From assembly GCF_001465795.2 (NCBI RefSeq), contig NZ_CP013659.2, positions 2,622,501 to 2,686,500 of the forward strand: a stretch of 64,000 nucleotides of DNA, in the 5' to 3' direction. Below are positions 40,891 through 49,311 of the stretch, in pieces. Below the pieces are notes generated by a model. That model was not told the DNA's origin. It did not search any database and saw only the letters and a program-made list of their open reading frames with translations. The position numbers and the translations under genes were made by a program. Origin of the DNA: Planococcus rifietoensis. GTDB lineage: Bacteria; Bacillota; Bacilli; Bacillales_A; Planococcaceae. Numbering within the stretch: the first letter of the stretch is position 1; the number at the start of each line of letters is the position of its first letter.

Positions 40891-41277
40891 TTATGCGGTT
40901 CGGTCGATGCAGCTGATCAAGCGGTTTTCGATATCTGCAGCCACTTCAGTCAATTTGCCGCCATCTTCAGCCATGCCAATCAGTGAGGTCGGCTTTGGCA
41001 TGCCAATCTTCGTTTCTTCCCCATCTTTATAAACAACGATTTTGCATGGCAGGAAATAGCCGACCATCAAGTTTTCAGAGAGTACCGTATTCGCTTCTTT
41101 CGGATTGCACACTTCCAAGATTTTATAAGATGTATCGAAGTCCTGCCCCTTTTCCTGAAGTTTTGCCGTCAAATCGAAGTTCCATAAGACGCCGAACTGC
41201 TCTTCTTTCAAGTTTTCCTCGAGCGATGCCACTGCTTCATCTACAGATTTGCTAGTCGTAACGGTGTAATCAAACAT
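40891..41277 (-). CDS. DUF302 domain protein
   Basis: 128-residue DUF302 protein: FDYTVTTSKSVDEAVASLEENLKEEQFGVLW at the N-terminus and YKILEVCNPKEANTVL with the conserved Cys near residue 56, then FLPCKIVVY and a C-terminal CIDRTA. DUF302 proteins often accompany sulfur-handling genes; activity unknown to me. Its leader has a TTGAAA -35-like box and a G-tract stretch (AGGGGGTAGGGTAA on the minus strand) that resembles CstR half sites. Confidence 0.88.
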   Translation of the reverse strand: MFDYTVTTSKSVDEAVASLEENLKEEQFGVLWNFDLTAKLQEKGQDFDTSYKILEVCNPKEANTVLSENLMVGYFLPCKIVVYKDGEETKIGMPKPTSLIGMAEDGGKLTEVAADIENRLISCIDRTA

Positions 41278-41361
41278 TTTTTCTGCCTCCTCTTATTTAA
41301 AACGCTTCTAGAATTACCCTACCCCCTATTTTTTCAACTAAACATATCACCCATACTCAAA

Positions 41362-41393
41362 CAAAAAGGCCAGCCTTCTAGAAAGGCTGGCCA
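41362..41393 (-). terminator. terminator after the tct/DASS operon
   Basis: Minus-strand GGCCAGCCTT/AAGGCTGGCC stem with TTTTT tail. Confidence 0.92.
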
Positions 41394-41406
41394 AGATAAT
41401 TGTTCA

Positions 41407-42786
41407 TCACCAGATGAAAACCGCAAAAAGGATGGCGATTGCCGTGATGACAGCACTTGAAAAACTGCCGATGAGCAATTGTTCACGCTGGGAAAATGCC
41501 CCTTTTTGAAAAGCTAAAAAAGTTGTGGGGGAATGAATCGGCAAGATGGTGACGCCGCCGATGATCATGATCAATAAAAACGCCATTGGCAAAATCGGCA
41601 AGCCCAACATTTCTGCAAAACTGACGATGATTGGAAAAATGACAATCATCGATGTGGAAGGCACGACAAACAAAAAGCGCAATAGGAAAATGAGACAAGC
41701 GATAAAAATAATATTTACCCCCTGGCCCATTCCTGCTGGCAGCAGTTGAATCAATTGGCTCGCCAGGACACCGGCCGTTCCGTTTTCTTCTATTAAATAG
41801 CCAAGTGAAAATGAGGCGCCGAGCAATAGGAAAGTTTCCCAGTCGTAATCCCGGACGAGCCGGTCATCAACAAGCCCATTCACCGGCAATGCATAATAAG
41901 CGAGCAACAGGAAAGGCCCCACGATAAGCGGAATCTGTTCCTGATCGATGACGATCCAGCTGATGATCATGGCGAAAAACGGAATGATCACCCACCAAAA
42001 ACGTTCCGGCAAGCGGGCGGCAGGTGCAAATTCCATCTGCTCCATCTGAGGCACGGCACCACTGCGGCGTTTAAAGAAGAACCAGACACCGAAACTGACC
42101 AATAGCAGTGACAGCCAAAGCGCAGGTGCGATGCGCACAAACCAGCCGAGCCATGAAATTTGGATGCCTCCGAAATCACTCAGCAATTGAGCCGCTAAAA
42201 TCGGGAATCCGCCGCCGGTGAAGACGATCATCGTCGAGTTCTGGTTCATCATGCCGATGACATAAAAGCTGAATTGGCGGAACACGCTTCTCTTGCCGAG
42301 TGCAAAACGGTCGTTCACTTGCTCGATGATCGGCTCAAGAATGCGGAACCTGGCGACAGCGGAAGGCAGCAGGATCGGCAAAAAGACGATCAATAGCGGC
42401 AAGCCGACCAATAGCCGCTGGACTTTCCCTTTGCTCATTTTCAATAACACGCCGACAAAGACTTGATCGGCTCTCGCTTTCACCAGCACTTTGGAAATCA
42501 AAGTCAGTGCCAGGATAAAATAAAGCGCATCCGACAGAAAACCGGCAAAAGCCTGCTCCGGCTCTTCCGTTAAACGGAAAAGCAGCAGCAGGCCGAGCAC
42601 CAGAAGACTCGAAGCGCCGAGCGGCATGGCGCTTACCGTCCACAAACCAATGGCGATGCCAAGCAATAGCAGCGTCAGTTTCTGGTCATCCGTATAAGCA
42701 TCCAATAAACCGAACGCCCATAAAAGAGCAAAACCGGCGGCCAGCAGAAAAGCAAGAATACGCGGCACTAGCTTAGAGTTTCTCAC
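41407..42786 (-). CDS. SLC13/DASS-type anion permease
   Basis: 459-residue polytopic membrane protein (about 12 helices) of the DASS/ArsB-NhaD-like superfamily. Two pseudo-repeats are visible: helix-loop MMNQNSTMIVFTGGGFPIL near residue 180 and FLFVVPSTSMIVIFPII near 385, the latter with the Ser-Thr-Ser of dicarboxylate carriers. It likely carries di- or tricarboxylates with sodium. It starts 11 bp after tctA, so it is the last gene of the tct operon: a single-protein carrier added to a tripartite system. Confidence 0.85.
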   Translation of the reverse strand: MRNSKLVPRILAFLLAAGFALLWAFGLLDAYTDDQKLTLLLLGIAIGLWTVSAMPLGASSLLVLGLLLLFRLTEEPEQAFAGFLSDALYFILALTLISKVLVKARADQVFVGVLLKMSKGKVQRLLVGLPLLIVFLPILLPSAVARFRILEPIIEQVNDRFALGKRSVFRQFSFYVIGMMNQNSTMIVFTGGGFPILAAQLLSDFGGIQISWLGWFVRIAPALWLSLLLVSFGVWFFFKRRSGAVPQMEQMEFAPAARLPERFWWVIIPFFAMIISWIVIDQEQIPLIVGPFLLLAYYALPVNGLVDDRLVRDYDWETFLLLGASFSLGYLIEENGTAGVLASQLIQLLPAGMGQGVNIIFIACLIFLLRFLFVVPSTSMIVIFPIIVSFAEMLGLPILPMAFLLIMIIGGVTILPIHSPTTFLAFQKGAFSQREQLLIGSFSSAVITAIAILFAVFIW

Positions 42787-42797
42787 TTTTCCACCCC

Positions 42798-44300
42798 TTA
42801 ACGTTGTTTATATGCCAGCCTATTGCTTCTCCATTTCAGGAATGCCGGAACCAATAGTGAAACGAGTGCAACCAAGAGCAAGGATAGCGGAAGCGGAGTA
42901 TCGACAAAAATGCTCAAGCTGCCGTTGGAGATGGTCATGGATTGGCGGAAAGCCTGCTCCATCATGCCTCCAAGGATAAATGCCAAGATGAATGGCGGTG
43001 CTGGGAATGAAAAGATCCGCATCGCAAATCCTAATGCGCCGAATACCAGCAGCATGTATAGGTCAAAGACGTTGAAGCTGATCGAATAGACGCCGATTAA
43101 ACTAAACATGATGACGAGGGAGATCAGTAAAGGACGTGGAATGCTCAAGATTTTTGCCAAATATGGAATCAATGGCAAGTTCAAGATCAACAGGAACACG
43201 TTCCCGAGATACATGGAAGCGATGATGCCCCAGAAGATTTCCGGGCGGTCGGTCATCAAGAGCGGTCCTGGCTGTACGCCAAGCACAAGGAACGCGCCCA
43301 ACATGACAGCCGTCGTACCCGAACCTGGAATCCCTAAGCTCAAAAGCGGGACGAACGCACCGCTTGTCGCGGCGTTATTGGAACTTTCAGGTGCTGCGAG
43401 CCCTTTGATGGACCCTTTCCCGAACTCTTCAGGATTTTTAGCGATTCGTTTTTCAAAAATATAACTGATGAAAGAAGCGATGGTCGCTCCTGCACCTGGC
43501 AAGACGCCGAGCAAAAATCCGACAAACGACTGGCGGCTGACTGGCCCGCTCATTTCTTTCAAGTCTGCCTTGGACAACTTCAAGCTGCCCAGTTTCTGGT
43601 CGTCGCTCAAGCTGCGGTTTTTGCGGTTCAGGATCAGCATGCAAACTTCAGCGACCGCAAAGAGGCCGAGTGCGATGATCAAAAAGTCGAATCCGTCGAA
43701 CAAGTTAACGTTCCCGAATGTAAAACGCTGCGTCCCTGTCTGCGGGTCGATGCCGATCGTGACGACCATGAAGCCTGCGACGGCTGCGATCATCGCTTTG
43801 ATCGTCGAGCCTTCAGAAAGACTGGAAATCGCGGTCAAGCCCATGAACATCAAGGCGAAATACGCTGGCGGCCCGAAAGAAATCGCTACGCTCGAGAGCG
43901 CCGGCGCGAGCAGCATCAAGAGGACGACCGAGACGGTCCCTCCGATGAATGAAGAAATCGCCGCAATGGCCAGCGCTTTCCCGGCCTTCCCTTGCTGGGC
44001 CATCGGATAGCCGTCGAATGCTGTAGCGACCGTTCCGGAAATTCCCGGGGCGTTCAACAGGATCGAAGAAGTCGACCCGCCGAATACAGCCCCGTAATAG
44101 ACGCCCGCCATCATGACGAGTGCCGGTGCCGGGTCCATCCCGTATGTAATCGGAATCATGATCGCAATGGCGCTGATCGGGCCTAGCCCTGGCATCATCC
44201 CGATCAAAGTACCGACGACAACGCCGATCAGTACGAACATGATCCCTTCTAGACTTAAGGCAACTTGAAAACCGGTCAATAGACCTTGAAATGCATCCAT
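42798..44300 (-). CDS. tctA: tripartite tricarboxylate transporter, large permease subunit
   Basis: 500 residues, about 11-12 helices, TctA family. Signature stretches are GMMPGLGPISAIAIMIP and YYGAVFGGSTSSILLNAPG near the N-terminus, repeated as GVLPGAGATIASFISY and GIPGSGTTAVMLGAF in the second half. It forms the channel with TctB and receives citrate-like acids from TctC. GGAGGGAG before ATG. Confidence 0.95.
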   Translation of the reverse strand: MDAFQGLLTGFQVALSLEGIMFVLIGVVVGTLIGMMPGLGPISAIAIMIPITYGMDPAPALVMMAGVYYGAVFGGSTSSILLNAPGISGTVATAFDGYPMAQQGKAGKALAIAAISSFIGGTVSVVLLMLLAPALSSVAISFGPPAYFALMFMGLTAISSLSEGSTIKAMIAAVAGFMVVTIGIDPQTGTQRFTFGNVNLFDGFDFLIIALGLFAVAEVCMLILNRKNRSLSDDQKLGSLKLSKADLKEMSGPVSRQSFVGFLLGVLPGAGATIASFISYIFEKRIAKNPEEFGKGSIKGLAAPESSNNAATSGAFVPLLSLGIPGSGTTAVMLGAFLVLGVQPGPLLMTDRPEIFWGIIASMYLGNVFLLILNLPLIPYLAKILSIPRPLLISLVIMFSLIGVYSISFNVFDLYMLLVFGALGFAMRIFSFPAPPFILAFILGGMMEQAFRQSMTISNGSLSIFVDTPLPLSLLLVALVSLLVPAFLKWRSNRLAYKQR

Positions 44301-44315
44301 ATGGAAACTCCCTCC

Positions 44316-44774
44316 TTAAAATGGCAAGATGCCGCGCGGCAAGACAATTCCCAGCGCGAAAACGAAAATAGCATACATAACAATCGGGAACAGAAGAGAG
44401 ACCAATATATTTGTCTTCCATGCTCTATAACCTAAAAACCACGAACAGAAGAAAATGAATAAGGCCGTCGTGATGATAAAGCCGATCGCTTCAAACAATA
44501 GAATGTAGACAAAAATCATGGCAAATACCGCGGCAATGACCCCCAGTTCTTTTTTGGGGATATTGCGCTTTTCCTTTTCGGCATCCGTTTCCACTACACG
44601 GGAAAAGAACAGGAAGACGGACAGCACCAATAACAAGATGCCCAAGCCCTTCGGAATGACATCCGCATCGATCGGGGCATATTCGTAATTGGGCAATTGA
44701 AAACTTAAATATAAATAGACGGCCGCAATAATGAAAATCAGCAGCCCCAACTTCCGGTTTATGCTTGCAAGCAA
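44316..44774 (-). CDS. tctB: tripartite tricarboxylate transporter, small permease subunit
   Basis: 152 residues, four helices, TctB family, with YSFQLP-like YLYLSFQLPNYEYAPIDADVIPKGLGILLLVLS and the C-terminal FLGYRAWKTNILVSLLFPIVMYAIFVFALGIVLPRG. Start is TTG at 44774 with AAAGGAGG eight bases upstream. It lies 15 bp before tctA. Confidence 0.92.
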   Translation of the reverse strand: MLASINRKLGLLIFIIAAVYLYLSFQLPNYEYAPIDADVIPKGLGILLLVLSVFLFFSRVVETDAEKEKRNIPKKELGVIAAVFAMIFVYILLFEAIGFIITTALFIFFCSWFLGYRAWKTNILVSLLFPIVMYAIFVFALGIVLPRGILPF

Positions 44775-44804
44775 ACGAAACGCCTCCTTTTGACTGAAAA
44801 GAGA

Positions 44805-44831
44805 GAAACCGAATGCTAAAGATCCGGTTTC
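44805..44831 (-). terminator. intra-operon hairpin between tctC and tctB
   Basis: GAAACCG/CGGTTTC stem with a 13-nt loop, followed on the minus strand by TCTCTTTT. A weak attenuator here would raise binding protein relative to permease, as is common in such operons. Confidence 0.5.
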
Positions 44832-44886
44832 ACTTTTTTACTTTTGAGCTGCTTAGGCAGCTATATGTTCTGTGGCAAAGAAAATT

Positions 44887-45894
44887 TTATTGGCCTAATC
44901 CAATTTCCTCGAGCAATGCGGCAATTTCCTCTTTTTCGCCTTCGAGGAATTCGCTGTATTCTTCACTGCCCATATACATTTCGTTCCAGCCGTATTTCTC
45001 GCGGACTTCCGCAAATTCTTCGGATTCACTCAATTCCTGGAATTTGGCTTCGTAATAATCGACCGCTGCCTCGTCCATGCCTGGAGGCCCGAAGAATCCG
45101 CGCCAGTTGACGAAGCTCTCATCGATGCCTTGCTCGATCGCTGTCGGGAATTCGGAAAGCACTTCCCCTTCCATGCGTTCTTCTGCCGTCACACCCAGAA
45201 CTTTGATATTGCCGGCACGCACTTGCTCGATTGTTTCACCGACACCTGTCGAGAACACATCTACCGAACCGTTCAGAACCGCTGTCAAAGCACCGCCTTC
45301 TTGGTCAGAAACGTATTTGATCTTTGTCGGGTCCACGCCTGCCGCTTTGGCGATGCGGACAAATTGCATATGGTCCATGCTCCCTGGAGCGGAAGTACCG
45401 ATAACGGTGATGCTTTCCGGATCGTCTTTCATTTGGTCGAATAGATCGTTCAAATCTTCAAATTCGCTATCTTCACGAACCGCGAACGCGCCGTAGTCAG
45501 CAATCATATTGGCAAGCGGCGTAAAGTCTTCATGCCCATGTTCCGATTGGCCGTTGAGCGGCACGAACATCAGTGGCGGTGAAGCGACGAACATGCTGTG
45601 GGCGTCGCCTTCTTTTGCGTGGACATAAGCCCATCCGATTGCCCCGCCTCCGCCTTCACGGTTGATGACGGTCATGTTTTCATCGATGATTCCCGTTTCG
45701 CCGAAGACCCGGGCAACTTCACGAGCTGTCGTATCCCAGCCGCCGCCTGACCCGGCCGGCGCCACCATTTCAATCCCTTTCGACGGTTCGAAGGTTCCGT
45801 CTTCTCCTGCTGTGTTGGCCGTATCTTCGGATCCGCACCCGGCGAATGCTAAAGCGCTTACAGTCAAGACACTGGCAAAAATCGTTTTCTTCAT
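44887..45894 (-). CDS. tctC: tripartite tricarboxylate transporter substrate-binding lipoprotein
   Basis: 335-residue TctC-type solute receptor (Bug family). Lipobox ALAFAGC (Cys20), then Bug-fold landmarks VAPAGSGGGWDTTARE near residue 50, NREGGGGAIGWAYV near 82 and GTSAPGSMDHMQFV near 165. Binds citrate-like acids outside the membrane and feeds TctAB. First gene of the operon; promoter region carries cre and an inverted repeat. Confidence 0.94.
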   Translation of the reverse strand: MKKTIFASVLTVSALAFAGCGSEDTANTAGEDGTFEPSKGIEMVAPAGSGGGWDTTAREVARVFGETGIIDENMTVINREGGGGAIGWAYVHAKEGDAHSMFVASPPLMFVPLNGQSEHGHEDFTPLANMIADYGAFAVREDSEFEDLNDLFDQMKDDPESITVIGTSAPGSMDHMQFVRIAKAAGVDPTKIKYVSDQEGGALTAVLNGSVDVFSTGVGETIEQVRAGNIKVLGVTAEERMEGEVLSEFPTAIEQGIDESFVNWRGFFGPPGMDEAAVDYYEAKFQELSESEEFAEVREKYGWNEMYMGSEEYSEFLEGEKEEIAALLEEIGLGQ

Positions 45895-45957
45895 TTTATT
45901 TCCCCCTCAGTTCAAGTAGTTTTCTTATGAGTTGAAGTATAACTGTGAATTTTCAGA

Positions 45958-46011
45958 ATGTAACCGTTTGCAAAATAAGCTGTATAAAGGATTTTGTGAA
46001 CATTTTGTTCA
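45958..46011 (-). promoter_or_regulatory. tctC promoter with cre site and inverted repeat
   Basis: Minus-strand TTCACA (46000-45995), 17-bp spacer, TATTTT (45977-45972). The cre ATGTAACCGTTTGCAA (45958-45973) matches WTGNAANCGNWNNCAW fully and sits at the start site, so CcpA should repress. The inverted repeat TGAACA-TTT-TGTTCA (45997-46011) overlaps the -35 from upstream, a plausible binding site for the neighbouring CitB-type regulator. Confidence 0.7.
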
Positions 46012-46112
46012 TAAAGTTCATGCTAAATGACTTGGTTTACTGATATTTCATTAATAGGAAACTACAGGGAGTTATGCTAGAGTTTAAAGAGTAAACTTTA
46101 AGGAGGCCCACT

Positions 46113-46325
46113 ATGAAACGCCTACCAGATGCAACTCCCGGCATGGCGGCCATTGCGCTCAGCATCATACTAGCTCTCAGCATAGGAAGCGCCATCATGG
46201 CACAAAGCTATTTTCGTTATGTAGAAGTGACCGAAGCAGCCGACCGCTGTTACGAGTTGGGCGGATTTCCTGAAATCGAGAAAAACGGTTGGCAAATGAC
46301 TCATTTCGAATGCCACACCGACTGA
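46113..46325 (+). CDS. small single-pass membrane or secreted protein, unknown function
   Basis: 70 residues: N-terminal hydrophobic helix (about 10-30, GMAAIALSIILALSIGSAIMA) followed by a soluble part with two Cys (DRCYELG and FECHTD) that could form a disulfide outside. AAGGAGG before ATG. AGTTTA-N5-TAAACT inverted repeat (46081-46097) lies just upstream. Family not recognised. Divergent from tctC. Confidence 0.75.
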   Translation: MKRLPDATPGMAAIALSIILALSIGSAIMAQSYFRYVEVTEAADRCYELGGFPEIEKNGWQMTHFECHTD

Positions 46326-46348
46326 TTGCCGACAACGAAACGATAACG

Positions 46349-46388
46349 CAAAAAAGCAACTCCCCTAATTCAGGGAGTTGCTTTTTTG
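46349..46388. terminator. terminator after the 70-residue gene
   Basis: AAAAGCAACTCCC/GGGAGTTGCTTTT stem with T-run; A-run on the other side makes it bidirectional. Confidence 0.9.
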
Positions 46389-46437
46389 GGGAACTCTAGA
46401 GAAGTGTGTCTGCCAGAGCTTGTCACTCGCCTTCACT

Positions 46438-47106
46438 TCATTTAACAAAGTATTTCCGTTCCGGCCTGCCGACAATCCCGTATCCAAGCTCAGCGTAGCA
46501 ATCATCCGTCGACACCAAATATTCCAGATAGCGCCTGGCGGTCGTACGGGAAGCGCCCATCTCTTCGCCCATCTTCTCAGCCGTTACGCCTTCCTCGTAT
46601 TGCTCCAACAATTTCTGCACTTTCTGCATCGTCAGCGGATCGATGCCTTTGACTGCTGGCGCTTCTTTTTTGACTGCCTTGACGCCAAACAGTTCATCCA
46701 AATACTCCTGGTCGATGGTTTCTTGGTTCGACAGCTTTTCCCTGTCTTTCCGGTATTTCTCGATGGTTGCAGTGAACTGGCTAAGTTCGGCTGGCTTTAA
46801 GATGATGCCTTTTACGCCTTTGCGCAGCGCCGTTTCGATATACTCCCTCTCGTTTGCTGCCGAGACGAGAATGACGTCGGTCTCCGGGCTTTCTTTCCTT
46901 AACTCATCGATCAACTCGATGCCGAGCCCGTCCGGCATGTAATTATCCAATAGCACCAAATCCGGCCGCTCTTGTTTGACCGCCGCCAGTGTCTCAGCGC
47001 AGTCTTTTGCTTTCGCCGCCAGTTCCACTTGTTTGATCTTTGCTAAAAATTTCTCGTGCACTTGCGCGACACGAAAATCATCTTCTGCAATCACTACCCG
47101 CAGCAT
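46438..47106 (-). CDS. CitB/DcuR-type response regulator
   Basis: 222 residues. Receiver domain with phospho-Asp in LVLLDNYMPDGLGIELI near residue 54, VSAANEREYIETALRKGVKGIILKP, and a C-terminal HTH of the CitT/DctR type (EGVTAEKMGEEMGASRTTARRYLEYL). Overlaps the kinase stop by TAATG. Adjacent to the tct operon, so it likely activates tctCBA in response to external citrate-like acids. Confidence 0.93.
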   Translation of the reverse strand: MLRVVIAEDDFRVAQVHEKFLAKIKQVELAAKAKDCAETLAAVKQERPDLVLLDNYMPDGLGIELIDELRKESPETDVILVSAANEREYIETALRKGVKGIILKPAELSQFTATIEKYRKDREKLSNQETIDQEYLDELFGVKAVKKEAPAVKGIDPLTMQKVQKLLEQYEEGVTAEKMGEEMGASRTTARRYLEYLVSTDDCYAELGYGIVGRPERKYFVK

Positions 47107-48698
47107 TATGCCACCTCCATCGTTTTTTTCGGGATAAAGACGCTGAATACCGTCCCGCGCTGCGGCGTTGAATCCACCTCAATCCAGCCATTCAAGTCTT
47201 CGACCGCTTGTTTGACGATCGCCAAGCCGTAGCCTCTGTCCGCTTTTTCCAGTTTCGTGGAGAATCCTTGCATGAAAAATTGATCGAGGTTTTCGGTTTC
47301 AATTCCCCGCCCGCTGTCCTGCACTTCAATGACCAAGTCGTTGCCGATATCGGTAATGAAGAAAGACACTTCTTTTCTGTCGCTCGACTCGACTTCTTCA
47401 ATGGCATTGTCGATCAAATTCCCGACAATGTGAATGACTTTGGAGATATCAACATGAGCAGGCAATTTGGCGAGCGAACTGTTTTCATCCACCGACAGCT
47501 CGACTTTTGCTTCGGAAGCTTTCCCCATTTTGCCGAGCAGAATCGCCTGGACTTTTTTATCTTCGATATGATTCAGCGTATGCTTCGTCTGCTTTTCATG
47601 ATGATGGGTCTCTTGCTGGATCAGCCGGACCGCTTCCTCGGTCTCTTCCAATTGCAGAAGCCCGGATATGGCATACAGCTTATTGGCGTATTCATGCGTT
47701 TGCGCCCTCAGGCTTTCCGAGTATTGGCGGATTTCCGAAAGGGTTTCCAGCACTTCCTGCACTTCCGTTTTTTCACGGAATGTCGAAACGGCACCGACCA
47801 TTTCCCCTTCTGCCCAAATCGGCTTTTGATTGACAATAAAAACGGTACCGCCAATGAGGATTTCTTTGTTCTTCCATGAATTCCCTGTCGTCAAAGTTTC
47901 GCCCATCCTGAGTTCCGGCAATATGTCATCGGACGGTGTATGGAGAAAACTTTGGTCCATGGCGAGCATTTTTTCTGCGGAGCTGTTCAACTCTGTGATG
48001 CGGCCGTCTTTATCGATGGCGATGACCCCTTCGATAATCGATGACAGCAAAGCTTCCCGGTCCTGGTACAAACGGGCGATTTCACGGGGTTCAAGCCCGA
48101 GCGTATCTTTCCGGATATTCTTCGCCAGCAGGATGCTGCCCAGGACGCCGATGACGAGTGTCAATAGAGCCAGCGCCATCACGTCCATAATATTGCCGAA
48201 AATGATTGCTTCGATATCGTCAATCATATATCCCACCGACACCACACCGATGACGCGCCCGTCACCGTCATAGATCGGCGCTTTGCCGCGCAGGCTTCTG
48301 CCGAGCGAGCCGAATGCTTCGGACACATAGACTTTGCCTTCTTGAAGGGCGCGCTCGTTATCGCCGCCGACCATTCGTTTTCCGATTTTGTCGGGATCGG
48401 GATGCGAATAGCGGATGCTCTCCCTATTGCCGATGACGATGAACTCTGCGCCCACTTGCTTGCGCAAATACTCAGCGATCGGCTGGATTTGCAGCGCCGG
48501 TTCCTCGTCGTCCATCGCTTCGACGATCGTCGGCATGGCTGAAATGCCGATCGCCGTTTCCTGCGCTCGCTGGCCGATGTTCTCTTTGATTTCCGCAATT
48601 TCCTGATAGCTCAAAATCCCGCCGAACACCACTGTTGTCAACAGCACGAGCGAAGTCGTCAGCAGGATGATTTTGGTTTGCAGCGATAATTTTTTCAT
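47106..48698 (-). CDS. CitA/DcuS-type sensor histidine kinase
   Basis: 530 residues. Two transmembrane helices (about 8-30 and 172-195) flank a periplasmic-type PAS (CACHE) domain with YSHPDPDKIGKRMVGGD and SLGRSLRGKAPIYD, the carboxylate-binding fold. A cytoplasmic PAS (about 215-310), dimerisation helix with LRAQTHEYANKLYAISGLLQL (phospho-His in THEYANK) and HATPase motifs NLIDNAIEEV, VQDSGRGI, GYGLAIVKQ follow. Senses citrate or other dicarboxylates. Confidence 0.94.
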   Translation of the reverse strand: MKKLSLQTKIILLTTSLVLLTTVVFGGILSYQEIAEIKENIGQRAQETAIGISAMPTIVEAMDDEEPALQIQPIAEYLRKQVGAEFIVIGNRESIRYSHPDPDKIGKRMVGGDNERALQEGKVYVSEAFGSLGRSLRGKAPIYDGDGRVIGVVSVGYMIDDIEAIIFGNIMDVMALALLTLVIGVLGSILLAKNIRKDTLGLEPREIARLYQDREALLSSIIEGVIAIDKDGRITELNSSAEKMLAMDQSFLHTPSDDILPELRMGETLTTGNSWKNKEILIGGTVFIVNQKPIWAEGEMVGAVSTFREKTEVQEVLETLSEIRQYSESLRAQTHEYANKLYAISGLLQLEETEEAVRLIQQETHHHEKQTKHTLNHIEDKKVQAILLGKMGKASEAKVELSVDENSSLAKLPAHVDISKVIHIVGNLIDNAIEEVESSDRKEVSFFITDIGNDLVIEVQDSGRGIETENLDQFFMQGFSTKLEKADRGYGLAIVKQAVEDLNGWIEVDSTPQRGTVFSVFIPKKTMEVA

Positions 48699-48805
48699 GG
48701 CACCCGTCCCCTGTATAGACCGTTTTTCATTAAATGTAGTCTACCATATCCCGAAACGGCCGAAAGAAAAAATATTAGAATTCTCTAAAAACATTATTTT
48801 ACCAC

Positions 48806-48843
48806 TAAAAAGCCCTGTTCTCCAAAATGGAAAATCAGGGCTT
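48806..48843 (-). terminator. terminator after osmC-like gene
   Basis: AAGCCCTG/CAGGGCTT stem with an 18-nt loop and TTTTT tail on the minus strand. Confidence 0.82.
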
Positions 48844-48847
48844 CGCT

Positions 48848-49294
48848 TTATGCTCTTGTAATATCGGCTTCCAGTTCGACTGCGACATTTCCTTGAATGG
48901 CGCGCGTAATCATGCAGGAAGATTCTGCTTTTTCCGCGAGTTTGTGCGCCAGCTTGAATTCCTTTTCCCCTGCATCCGCCGACAATACGACTTTCGGGCG
49001 GTGGATAATCTTTTTATAGGTGATGACGCCATTTTCGACTTCAACGATTCCTTCCGACTCCATTGTCAGCGACTCTTTTGCAAGTTTGCTGCGCTCCATC
49101 ATCGCGGCGAGCGTGATGATATAGCAGGTCGCTGCCGCACCGAGCAGCATTTCGTCCGGATTGGTGCCGACCCCTGGGCCGTCCATTTCCGGGGGAATCG
49201 AGATTTGCGTCTTCAAATTCCCCGATTCGATTGTCCCGACATCGTTTCGATTGCCGGGCCAGTCTGCTGTTAAATGAAAACTATGCAAAGCCAT
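48848..49294 (-). CDS. OsmC/Ohr family peroxidase-like protein
   Basis: 148 residues, OsmC family, reducing organic hydroperoxides through two cysteines: LGAAATCYIITLAAMMERS near residue 58 and AEKAESSCMITRAI near 125. GTNPDEMLLGAAATC is typical. ATG at 49294 has GAGGAGG; the longer frame extends into the kinase gene. Follows the PfkB kinase gene by 17 bp, probably one operon, though the functional link is unclear. Confidence 0.9.
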   Translation of the reverse strand: MALHSFHLTADWPGNRNDVGTIESGNLKTQISIPPEMDGPGVGTNPDEMLLGAAATCYIITLAAMMERSKLAKESLTMESEGIVEVENGVITYKKIIHRPKVVLSADAGEKEFKLAHKLAEKAESSCMITRAIQGNVAVELEADITRA

Positions 49295-49311
49295 TGCTGT
49301 TTCCTCCTCTT

